From assembly GCA_003242205.1 (NCBI GenBank), contig QGUR01000094.1:1-14851 (forward strand): DNA of 14,851 nt, given 5' to 3'. This document shows, piece after piece, positions 7,029 through 13,760 of this stretch. Each line of letters starts with the position of its first letter. The first letter of the stretch is position 1. Under the pieces are notes generated by a model. It ran no database searches. It saw only the letters and a list, made by a program, of their open reading frames with translations, and had not been told where the DNA came from. Position numbers and translations under genes: made by a program. Origin of the DNA: Chloroflexota bacterium. Its GTDB lineage: Bacteria; Chloroflexota; Anaerolineae; Aggregatilineales; Phototrophicaceae.

Positions 7029-8027
7029 TTATGTTCTCATGGCGGCAAGCCGCCCCAGTGAGCCAACGCGAATCTGATCCAGGCCGACGGCCAGCAGCAG
7101 CACGATGCCCTGAATGATCTGCTGGTAGTCCGTTGACAGGCTGAGTAGGGTCATGCCGTTGGTGAGCGCCGCCAGAATCAGCACGCCGATGAACGTGCCG
7201 ACGAGCGAGCCTTTGCCGCCCGCCAGACTGGTTCCGCCGAGCACAACCGCCGCGATGACGGTGAGCTCGTAGCCCTGCGCGGCCTGTGGCGCGGCGGCAT
7301 ACAGGCGGGACGTGAGAAAGACGCCTGCCACGCCCGCGCTCAGGCCGGAGAGCAGGTAGGCGATGAAGCGATAGCGTTGCACCGGTACGCCTGCCAGCGC
7401 GCTTGCTTCGGCATTGCCGCCGATGGCGTACATGGCGCGACCATAGACGGTGAAACGCATGACGGCCCAACCGGCGACAAACAGCGTCAGCGTGACGGCC
7501 ACCGGCAGCGGAATCGGCCCGATCATGCCTTCGCTGAGCTGCGCGAAACCGGGATCGAAGACCGGCACGGTCAGGCCGTCGGCGATGACGAAGGCCAGCC
7601 CACGTGCGACCGAGAGCATGCCCAGCGTCGTGATGAAGGGATTGATCCGCACGACCGTGACCATGAAGCCATTGATCGCGCCGACCAGCGCCGATACCGC
7701 GACGCCAAGCGCCGCCGCGCCCCAGATGCCGAGCGCTTCCTGCGTTTCGGCGATGACGACGCCGGTCAGCGCGGCGGTGGCAGCGACGGACAGATCCAGC
7801 CCGCCGCTGACCATAAGCATGGTCGTGAAAACCGCGATCATGGCGATGGTCGTGCTGGCGATGAGCAGGTTGAGGAGGTTGCGCTGCGTCAGAAAGACCG
7901 GCGACAGCGACGACAGCACGACGACGATCAGCACCAGAATGGCAAGCAGCCCGATGCCTTCCTGTAACCTGAACACGGGTAGACGCCGGCGTTCGGTTGT
8001 CGCGGGGGATGCCACGTGCTCGCTCAT
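7029..8027 (-). CDS. Sugar ABC transporter permease (RbsC family), second of two
   Basis: This 332-residue inner-membrane permease belongs to the branched BPD_transp_2 family (RbsC/XylH/RhaP-Q). It has 8-10 hydrophobic segments. Family marks are MLMVSGGLDLSVAATAALTG near 70-89, NPFITTLGMLSVARGLAF, YAIGGNAEASALAGV, and the coupling region VVLGGTSLAGGKGSLVGTF. The ATG overlaps the ATPase stop by 4 bp (ATGA at 8024-8027) and has a GGAGG ribosome site inside the ATPase gene, so translation is coupled. It is paralogous to the permease at 9516-10511, with which it should form a heterodimeric channel. Confidence 0.93.
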   Translation of the reverse strand: MSEHVASPATTERRRLPVFRLQEGIGLLAILVLIVVVLSSLSPVFLTQRNLLNLLIASTTIAMIAVFTTMLMVSGGLDLSVAATAALTGVVIAETQEALGIWGAAALGVAVSALVGAINGFMVTVVRINPFITTLGMLSVARGLAFVIADGLTVPVFDPGFAQLSEGMIGPIPLPVAVTLTLFVAGWAVMRFTVYGRAMYAIGGNAEASALAGVPVQRYRFIAYLLSGLSAGVAGVFLTSRLYAAAPQAAQGYELTVIAAVVLGGTSLAGGKGSLVGTFIGVLILAALTNGMTLLSLSTDYQQIIQGIVLLLAVGLDQIRVGSLGRLAAMRT

Positions 8028-9526
8028 GCTTCGCCTCCTGCCGCCGCCTGAAGCAGGCGTTCTTCGCTCGCGTCGGCGCGGCTGAACTCGGCGCTGATGC
8101 GCCCCTTATGCATCGTCAGGATGCGGTGGCTGACGGAGAGCACTTCCTGGATGTCCGACGAGACGATCAGGATAGCCAATCCCTGAGCCGCGAGCGCTTC
8201 AAGCTGTTCGTAGATGTCTGCACGCGCGCCGACGTCGACGCCCCACGTGGGTTCGTTCAGGATGAGGACTTTGACACCCGCTTCAAGCCAGCGGGCCAGC
8301 ACGACTTTCTGCTGGTTCCCGCCGCTCAGATAGCGCGTTCGGGTTTCGACGCCACCCGCCATACGGATGCCGAGCCGGTCAACCCACTTCTGCGTGTTGG
8401 CGCGTTCCAGCCTGCGCCGGAACCAGCCCATGCGCGATAGCTGTCCCCAGTTCGCCAGCGTGACGTTTTCGCGCACGGTCATATCGAGCACCAGCCCCTG
8501 CACCTTGCGGTCGATGGGAACAAAGCCGATTCCGGCGCGTCGGGCGTCGCGCGGGCTGCGGATGGTCACCGGCGTGCCGTTGATGAAGATCTGCCCGCTC
8601 TGGTAAGTGTCCGCGCCGAAGATCGCCCGCGTCAGCCTTCCGTGCCCCGCGCCGAGCAGGCCGAAGATACCGACGATTTCGCCCCTGCCGACGGTCAGCG
8701 AAATGTCTTCGAAGTCGCCGGGGCGCGTCAGCCGTTCCAGCCTGAGCACAGGCTCACCAGCGGCGGGCGCTGTTTTTCGACTGCGCTCGGTCATCTTGCG
8801 GCCTACCATCAACTGGGCGATTTCGCGGGTATCGAGGTCTTCAATGGGGCGGGTGGCGATGTGTTTGCCGTCGCGCAGGATGGTGACACGGTTGGCGATG
8901 CGCGGGATTTCATCCAGACGATGCGAGATATAGATGATGGCGACGTTCTGCGCCTGTAGATTGCGGATGATTTCGAACAGGATGTCGACTTCGCGCGGGG
9001 CGAGCGCTGCCGTTGGCTCGTCCATGACGATGATGCGCGCCTGAATGGCCAGCGCCTTGACGATTTCGACGATTTCCCGTTCGACGACGCTCAGGTCGCG
9101 CATGAGCGCTCGCGGCGGGATGTTGACCTTGAGCAGCGCCAGATACTTACGGGCGATGTCGTCTACGGCTTTCCAGTCGACGAATGGCCCGCGTCGGGGC
9201 AGGTGGCCCAGCAGCAGATTTTCGGCCACCGACAGGTCGGGCGCGTAGTGCAGTTCCTGATAGATCATGCGAATGCCGTGCGCTTCGGCGTCTCGTGGCT
9301 CGCGTAGCGTCACCAGCTCGCCGTCGAGATAGATGTCGCCGCCGTCCTTTTGATAGTCACCGTTGAGGATTTTGATGAGGGTCGATTTGCCAGCGCCGTT
9401 TTCACCCAGCAGCGCCAGCACCTCTCCGGCGTAGAGATCGAGCGAGACGCGGTCAAGCACCGGCACGCCGAAGAAACGCTTGCTGATGTCGCGCATTTCG
9501 AGCAGCGGGCGGCGGTTATTGTCCAC
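8024..9526 (-). CDS. Sugar ABC transporter ATPase with two nucleotide-binding domains (RbsA/RhaT-like)
   Basis: This 500-residue duplicated ATPase energises the two permeases. NBD1 has an intact Walker A GENGAGKST (41-49), Walker B VMDEPT (D169, E170) and H-loop ISHRLDE; its signature is the divergent LSVVER, as is common in this family. NBD2 has a degenerate P-loop GLLGAGHG (289-296), normal for RbsA-type proteins, a good LSGGNQQ signature (400-406), and Walker B LILNEPTWGVDVGAR, where the usual aspartate is N424. The GTG at 9526 was chosen because GGGAGG lies about 6 nt upstream and homology starts immediately. It overlaps the preceding permease by 11 bp. An extension to 9607 has no family similarity. 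Confidence 0.92.
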   Translation of the reverse strand: MDNNRRPLLEMRDISKRFFGVPVLDRVSLDLYAGEVLALLGENGAGKSTLIKILNGDYQKDGGDIYLDGELVTLREPRDAEAHGIRMIYQELHYAPDLSVAENLLLGHLPRRGPFVDWKAVDDIARKYLALLKVNIPPRALMRDLSVVEREIVEIVKALAIQARIIVMDEPTAALAPREVDILFEIIRNLQAQNVAIIYISHRLDEIPRIANRVTILRDGKHIATRPIEDLDTREIAQLMVGRKMTERSRKTAPAAGEPVLRLERLTRPGDFEDISLTVGRGEIVGIFGLLGAGHGRLTRAIFGADTYQSGQIFINGTPVTIRSPRDARRAGIGFVPIDRKVQGLVLDMTVRENVTLANWGQLSRMGWFRRRLERANTQKWVDRLGIRMAGGVETRTRYLSGGNQQKVVLARWLEAGVKVLILNEPTWGVDVGARADIYEQLEALAAQGLAILIVSSDIQEVLSVSHRILTMHKGRISAEFSRADASEERLLQAAAGGEA

Positions 9527-10511
9527 GGCGGGCCTCCCGTTCGCTCCAGCGCTGGCGTATCTGGTCAAATCCGACGGCCAGCAGCAGCACGGTTCCGCGC
9601 GCCACATCCTGCCAGAACGAGGAAATGTTGAGCAGCGTCAGGCCGTTGTCGAGAATACGCAGAATGATTACTCCGATGAACGTGCCGACGAGCGAGCCTT
9701 TGCCGCCCGACAAACTGGTTCCGCCGAGCACGACCGCTGCGATGACGGTGAATTCCAGCCCGACGGCGGAGCGCGGCGCGCTCGATGCCAGTTGTGAAAC
9801 GTTGATCAGCCCGCCGAGCGCCGACAGCAGCCCGGTGACGGCATAGACCACCAGCAGATGCCGGTTGACGCGAATGCCGGAGAGCCGGGCCGCTTCGCGG
9901 TTGCTGCCAATGGCATACAGATTGCGCCCGAAGGGCGTGTGATTGAGCACGACCCAGAACAGGGCATAGAGCAGCAGCATGAGCAGCAGCGAGAACGGGA
10001 TGCCGGCGATTGCGCCGCGCCCCAGAAACTGAAAGCCTGGGTCGTTGAGGAGATTGGTTTGCCCGCCGCTGAGCACGAACGCCAGCCCGCGCGCAATCGA
10101 GTAAGCGCCAAGCGTGGCGATGAGGGGGTTGATTTTGAACCGCGTGATCAGCAGGCCGTTGGTCAGCCCCACAATCGTGCCTGCGATCAGCGCCGCGAGG
10201 GCGCAGAGCCAGATAGACGGCCAGCCGTAGTTGAGCAGCAGCACGCTGGTGACGACGCCGGCGAGCGCAGCCACCGCGCCGACGGAGATATCGACGCCGC
10301 CGGTGATGAGCACCAGCGTTTCCCCGATGGCGACAATGCCGACAATCGCCAGTGTGCTGGCAAGATTGACCAGATTGATGGCCGTCAAGAAGTTGGGCGA
10401 CCTCCAGGCGAAGAAGACAACGAGGATGAGAAATGTCGCCGCGAGGCTGATGGTGGTTGCCGCCTGCCTGCCGCGCGGGACAGGCAGCGGCGCGGATTCG
10501 ATTCTATTCAT
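9516..10511 (-). CDS. Sugar ABC transporter permease (RbsC family), first of two
   Basis: This 331-residue multi-pass membrane protein has the RbsC-type marks LVLITGGVDISVGAVAALAG, NPLIATLGAYSIARGLAF, YAIGSNREAARLSGI and VVLGGTSLSGGKGSLVGTF. A short polar N-terminus (about 18 residues) precedes the first hydrophobic segment. It is clearly paralogous to the permease at 7029-8027; the VVLGGTSL(S/A)GGKGSLVGTF block is nearly identical. The ATG at 10511 has no obvious ribosome site and is separated from the binding-protein gene by 228 bp of hairpin-rich sequence, unlike the tightly packed genes downstream. This suggests lower expression than the binding protein. Confidence 0.93.
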   Translation of the reverse strand: MNRIESAPLPVPRGRQAATTISLAATFLILVVFFAWRSPNFLTAINLVNLASTLAIVGIVAIGETLVLITGGVDISVGAVAALAGVVTSVLLLNYGWPSIWLCALAALIAGTIVGLTNGLLITRFKINPLIATLGAYSIARGLAFVLSGGQTNLLNDPGFQFLGRGAIAGIPFSLLLMLLLYALFWVVLNHTPFGRNLYAIGSNREAARLSGIRVNRHLLVVYAVTGLLSALGGLINVSQLASSAPRSAVGLEFTVIAAVVLGGTSLSGGKGSLVGTFIGVIILRILDNGLTLLNISSFWQDVARGTVLLLAVGFDQIRQRWSEREARRGQ

Positions 10512-10553
10512 GGGTGAGCATTGCGTTCACGGTAGCGTTCCGTTGCCGGCCTC

Positions 10554-10584
10554 TCATCCCCTCTTTCCCGCGGGGAAAGGATGA
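10554..10584. repeat. Hairpin in the binding protein-permease spacer (left element)
   Basis: CTTTCCC (10563-10569) and GGGAAAG (10573-10579) form a stem around GCG, and outer TCATCC/GGATGA ends extend the symmetry. Its CTCATCCCC end recurs in inverted orientation at the right element near 10716, so the spacer may be one composite repeat. Confidence 0.5.
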
Positions 10585-10627
10585 AGCCCTGACAGCGAAT
10601 GTGGCCGTCGACAGGGTGTGTTTTGGC

Positions 10628-10655
10628 GCAGGGACGCGGCATGCCGCGTCCCTGC
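10628..10655. repeat. 28-bp perfect palindrome between binding-protein and permease genes
   Basis: The arms GCAGGGACGCGGCA (10628-10641) and TGCCGCGTCCCTGC (10642-10655) are exact reverse complements with no spacer. In RNA of the operon strand this is a very stable hairpin. It has no T-run after it, so it is not a typical terminator. It resembles REP-type intergenic palindromes, which in other transport operons protect the 3' end of the upstream message. The rest of the 10512-10739 spacer holds only further small hairpins and no gene. Confidence 0.75.
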
Positions 10656-10700
10656 TGGCTGCCTCATGCCAGCCATTTCGCTGGTCCAGCCACCTCGCTT

Positions 10701-10716
10701 CCACTTTCGGAAGTGG
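10701..10716. repeat. Small hairpin (right element of spacer)
   Basis: CCACTT (10701-10706) and AAGTGG (10711-10716) flank TCGG. The following GGGATGAGG is the inverted counterpart of CTCATCCCC at the left element near 10552-10560. Confidence 0.45.
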
Positions 10717-10739
10717 GGATGAGGGCGATGCGGCCCGGC

Positions 10740-11798
10740 TTAAGAGCCGGCTTCTTCCGTGGCTTGGGCTTCAGCCGTAACTTCGCCGCAGTGCTCCGGC
10801 CAGTTCTCCGGATAGTAATCGCAGATATTGTCCGCGCTGATGAAGACATGATCGACGTAAACCGACGGCGGAACCGGGCGGCATTCGAGAATGTCGATCA
10901 TCGTCGGGATGAGCTTCGCGCCGTAGTTTTCCGGGAAGTAGGCGGTAGCGCCCAGATAGCGGCTGTTTTCCTTCAGCATTTCTTCCTGTCCGCTTGGGTC
11001 GGCGTTCTGGCCCACGACCATGATCTGATCGCCGCGTCCGGCAGCTTCGGCGGCGGCAATCGTGCCGATCCCCGTGCCGTCATTGATCGTCATGGCGACG
11101 ATGCGAGTGGCGTCGGGGATGGAAGGCAGCGTATCGCTGACAACGCGGAAGGCTTCTTCCTGAGTGTTCTTGCTATCCAGATGGAAGATCAATTCTTCCG
11201 GCACTGGATTGGCGACATTCGCCTGGAAAGCGTCGAGCATACCCTGCATACGCGCCGCCGGAATTTCGCCCGACTGCGGCAGTTCGAGCATCAGCACGGC
11301 ATCGACCTGTCCGTCCCAGTTTTCGTTCACCCACTCGGCCAGCGCCTGACCGGCCAGCTCACCGGCATAGTAGTTGTCCGCGCCAAAGAAGACCGCGCCG
11401 GGCATCGGGATGTCAATCGCGATCACCGGGATATTGGCCTGCCGCGCCCGCGACATGATGACGTTGCCAAAAGCTGCGTCGGTCTGGAAATGGATGATGC
11501 CGTCCACGCCCTGCGTGATGAAGTTTTCCGTGTTCGCCAGCGCGGTCGCGCCATCCAGACGGTTGTCCGCGAGCACGAGTTCGACGTTACCCGCGGCTTC
11601 GGCAGCTTCGATGAGGCCTTCACGGACAAGCTGGGTGAAGGCGATGTCTTCGGTCAGATTGGCGAAACCGATGACATAGCTATCTTTGGCGGTGGGACAG
11701 TCGTCCTGTGCGCTAACAGGTAGCGCGAAAAAGGCGCTGCAGACGAGCGCGACCAGCGTGACAATGACGCCCGCCGGTTTCAAGAGGTTTTTGTTCAT
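10740..11798 (-). CDS. Periplasmic sugar-binding protein of the ABC transporter (Peripla_BP_4, RhaS-like)
   Basis: This 352-residue secreted protein captures the sugar and delivers it to the permeases. A signal peptide covers residues 1-30: basic MNKNLLK, a hydrophobic core, then ALPVSA before QDD as a type I cleavage site. C20 does not sit in a good lipobox. The mature part has the RbsB/LacI-like fold: YVIGFANL, LVLADNRLD, NIPVIAIDIP, FFGADNYYAG, NDGTGIG and VVGQNADP. The ATG at 11798 was chosen because AAGGAG (11810-11805) lies 6 nt upstream and the signal peptide begins there. It is the first gene of the operon, after a leader of about 100 nt. It is closely related to the C-terminal half of the divergent regulator. 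Confidence 0.93.
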   Translation of the reverse strand: MNKNLLKPAGVIVTLVALVCSAFFALPVSAQDDCPTAKDSYVIGFANLTEDIAFTQLVREGLIEAAEAAGNVELVLADNRLDGATALANTENFITQGVDGIIHFQTDAAFGNVIMSRARQANIPVIAIDIPMPGAVFFGADNYYAGELAGQALAEWVNENWDGQVDAVLMLELPQSGEIPAARMQGMLDAFQANVANPVPEELIFHLDSKNTQEEAFRVVSDTLPSIPDATRIVAMTINDGTGIGTIAAAEAAGRGDQIMVVGQNADPSGQEEMLKENSRYLGATAYFPENYGAKLIPTMIDILECRPVPPSVYVDHVFISADNICDYYPENWPEHCGEVTAEAQATEEAGS

Positions 11799-11813
11799 GA
11801 CAAACTCCTTGTG

Positions 11814-11823
11814 TGAAACAATA
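11814..11823. promoter_or_regulatory. Second copy of TGAAACAATA near the binding-protein start
   Basis: TGAAACAATA here exactly repeats 11929-11938, 115 bp away (about 11 helical turns). It lies in the leader just before the ribosome site of the binding-protein gene, as TTGTgtgaaACAA with 4-bp arms. It could be an auxiliary operator. Confidence 0.4.
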
Positions 11824-11893
11824 TTCAACTAACGCAATTTGGTTTTGGTGGGTCGATGGGGAACGTTTTCTTCTCCTTGACTACTTTGCGGTC

Positions 11894-11930
11894 TTTGTTG
11901 AAGTTTGTTGCAATTTTTCGAAGTTTGTTG
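11894..11930. promoter_or_regulatory. Helically phased TTTGTTG repeats, candidate DeoR operator
   Basis: TTTGTTG occurs at 11894-11900, 11904-11910 and 11924-11930, with a degenerate TTTTTCG at 11914-11920. The spacing is exactly 10, 10 and 10 bp, and GAAGTTTGTTG is repeated in full at 11900 and 11920. DeoR-family repressors often use phased direct repeats. The array overlaps the predicted transcription start of the sugar operon. Confidence 0.6.
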
Positions 11931-11936
11931 AAACAA
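11925..11936. promoter_or_regulatory. Palindromic operator-like site TTGTT-GA-AACAA
   Basis: Perfect 5-bp arms surround a 2-bp centre. The site overlaps the -10 of the minus-strand operon promoter and the -35 of the plus-strand regulator promoter, so one bound repressor could act on both. Confidence 0.45.
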
Positions 11937-11957
11937 TAGCATATTGCACGATATGGT
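11928..11957 (+). promoter_or_regulatory. Candidate promoter of the regulator gene
   Basis: TTGAAA (11928-11933) and TATGGT (11952-11957) are spaced 18 bp. The predicted start of transcription would be within about 10 nt of the regulator's first ATG, suggesting a very short leader or a leaderless message. Confidence 0.4.
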
Positions 11958-11962
11958 GTCAA
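11933..11962 (-). promoter_or_regulatory. Promoter of the sugar transport operon
   Basis: On the minus strand a perfect TTGACA (11962-11957) is followed after 18 bp by TATTGT (11938-11933, 4 of 6). The predicted start near 11926 falls inside the TTTGTTG array and gives a leader of about 130 nt to the ATG at 11798. Confidence 0.6.
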
Positions 11963-11972
11963 CGAGTTGCCG

Positions 11973-13661
11973 ATGATTATGACGACCTACGAACGACGTC
12001 AGACGATCCTGCGCTTGCTGCGCGAACGCGCGGGAGTGCATGTGACCGAACTGGCGGAAATGCTGAATGTGTCGGAAGGCACGATCCGCAACGATCTGAC
12101 GGCCCTTGAAGAAGAAGGTCTGGTCGTGCGTGTGCGCGGAGGGGCAATTATCCGGGACAACGCGCCTGCCGGGCCGGCGCTGACGGCGCGGGCGCAGGTC
12201 AATTTTGAGGCCAAACGGCGTATCGCGCGCCGGGCGGCGGATATGGTTGAGGATGGGGATGCCATTGCGCTGGATGCCAGCACGACGGTTCTGAACATCG
12301 CGCCATTTCTGCAGGACCGGCGCGGCCTGACGATTATCACCAACGGCGTCGAAGTGGCGCGAGCGCTGGCGCAGAATCCGTCCCACACGATTATCCTGAT
12401 CGGCGGCGTTGTCAGCCGCGATGGCAGCGCGTTGAAAGGCACGCTTGGCGCACCTATCGTGCAGAACCTTCGCGTGAAGACGGCGTTTGTTTCCTGCGTT
12501 GGGTTGACGACCGAGCAGGGCCTGTTCGATTCCGACCTCTATCTGGCGGAAACCAACCAGTTGTTGATGCGGGCAGCGCAGCGCGTCGTCGTGCTGGCGG
12601 ACTCGACCAAGCTGGGGCAAACGGGGTTGGTGCCGTTTGCGCCGTTGTCTCAGGTGGCGCATATCGTCACGGACGCGAATATCACGCCTGAAACGCGCGA
12701 CCAACTGATTGAGAGCGGCGTACAGTTGACCGTGTGTGGCGAGAGCAGCGTCGATACCTTCGGCCCGCATGACCGCGCGTCAAAGCCCTATCGCATTGGT
12801 TTTGCCAATCTCGGCGAGCAGGTGGTGTTTGCAGTTGATGTGCGCCGCGGGTTGGAACGGGCGGCGCAGGCGACCAGCCATGTCGATCTGGTGCTGGCGG
12901 ACAACCAGCTTGACAGCGAAGTTGCGCTTCAGGTCGCCGACCACCTGATCGAGCGCGGCGTTGATCTGGTGATCGAGTACCAACTCGACGAAACCATTGG
13001 CAGCGTGCTCATGGACAAATTCAAGCGCGCGAATATCCCGGTGATCGCCGTCGATATTCCCATCGTCGGCGCGACCTATTTCGGCGTCGACAACTTTCGT
13101 GCCGGGCATATGGCCGGGGTGGCGCTGGGGCGCTGGATCGAGGAGCACTGGCAGGGGCAGGTCGACGCGGTTGTGGTGCTGGAAGAACCGCGTAGCGGCC
13201 CGCTGACCGCCGGGCGTATTCAGGGGCAGCTTTACGGTCTGAGCGAAGTCATCGGCGAGGCGGCGCTCAAAAATACCTACTATCTCGATAGCGGCAATGT
13301 CAGCGATGTCAGCGAGGCGCAAACGTTTGAAATCCTGAAGCAGCTCAAGGGGCTGCACCGGATCGCATTTGTCTGCTTCAACGACGACGCGGCTTTGGGA
13401 GCGCTGGCTGCGGCGCAGCGGGCCGGACGCACGGAGGACGTGGTCATCGTGGGGCAGGGCGCAGACCGCCGGCTGCGCGAGGTCTTGCGTAAACCGGGTT
13501 CGCGCATCATCGGCACGACCGCTTATCTGCCGGAACAGTACGGCGAGGCGCTGATCGCGCTGGCGCTCAAAATCCTGCGCGGCGAGCCGGTGCCGCCCGC
13601 CGTTTATACCGATCATGTCTTCATCGACGCGAATAACGTCTCGCTCTATTACCCCGAATAG
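11973..13661 (+). CDS. Composite regulator: DeoR-family repressor fused to a sugar-binding-protein domain
   Basis: This 562-residue protein joins two full-length modules. Residues 6-60 are the DeoR winged helix (ERRQTILRLLRERAGVHVTE, then VSEGTIRNDLTALEEEGLV). Residues 80-255 are the DeoR C-terminal sugar-phosphate sensor: DASTT at 101-105, TNGVEVA, GGVVSRDG, KGTLGA and LADSTKLG. Residues 272-562 are a Peripla_BP_4 domain (YRIGFANL, LVLADNQLD, NIPVIAVDIP, VGQGADRR) homologous to the operon's own binding protein. There is no signal peptide or membrane segment, so this domain is cytoplasmic. Typical DeoR proteins have about 255 residues. The divergent position implies repression of the transporter operon, released by free sugar, a sugar phosphate or both (inference). 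Starts at 11967 (TTG) and 11979 (ATG) are also possible; no ribosome site decides between them. Confidence 0.92.
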   Translation: MIMTTYERRQTILRLLRERAGVHVTELAEMLNVSEGTIRNDLTALEEEGLVVRVRGGAIIRDNAPAGPALTARAQVNFEAKRRIARRAADMVEDGDAIALDASTTVLNIAPFLQDRRGLTIITNGVEVARALAQNPSHTIILIGGVVSRDGSALKGTLGAPIVQNLRVKTAFVSCVGLTTEQGLFDSDLYLAETNQLLMRAAQRVVVLADSTKLGQTGLVPFAPLSQVAHIVTDANITPETRDQLIESGVQLTVCGESSVDTFGPHDRASKPYRIGFANLGEQVVFAVDVRRGLERAAQATSHVDLVLADNQLDSEVALQVADHLIERGVDLVIEYQLDETIGSVLMDKFKRANIPVIAVDIPIVGATYFGVDNFRAGHMAGVALGRWIEEHWQGQVDAVVVLEEPRSGPLTAGRIQGQLYGLSEVIGEAALKNTYYLDSGNVSDVSEAQTFEILKQLKGLHRIAFVCFNDDAALGALAAAQRAGRTEDVVIVGQGADRRLREVLRKPGSRIIGTTAYLPEQYGEALIALALKILRGEPVPPAVYTDHVFIDANNVSLYYPE

Positions 13662-13725
13662 TATGAGCAGCGACGTGCCGCGCGGGCCATGGATGCCGGT
13701 CTAAGCGGTTCGCGGCCTGTCACGG

Positions 13726-13731
13726 TATAAT
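13726..13731 (+). promoter_or_regulatory. -10 element upstream of the MFS gene
   Basis: A perfect TATAAT lies 29 nt before the MFS start codon, in the 99-bp gap after the regulator. No good -35 hexamer is seen at normal spacing, so an activator or weak -35 is possible. Confidence 0.5.
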
Positions 13732-13760
13732 GTTACGGGCCGCGCTTATTCCAGGAAATC

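Noticed and set aside
9527..9607. N-terminal extension of the ATPase
   Set aside because: It would overlap the permease by about 90 bp and has no ABC-family sequence; the GTG at 9526 has a GGGAGG ribosome site.
10628..10655. 28-bp palindrome as an intrinsic terminator
   Set aside because: No T-run follows it on the operon strand, and the genes beyond it need the same promoter.
10599..11723. 374-codon plus-strand open frame opposite the binding-protein gene
   Set aside because: It is antisense to a protein with a clear signal peptide and binding fold; the translation is rich in His, Arg and Asp with no family marks.
11829..12770. 313-codon minus-strand open frame opposite the regulator's DeoR half
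   Set aside because: It is a shadow of the regulator, which has complete DeoR motifs; it also crosses the divergent promoter region.
1793..13714. GCGGTTCGCG shared upstream of the -10 boxes at 1817 and 13726
   Set aside because: The distances to the -10 boxes differ (14 and 11 bp), and a 10-mer of this composition can recur by chance in GC-rich DNA.
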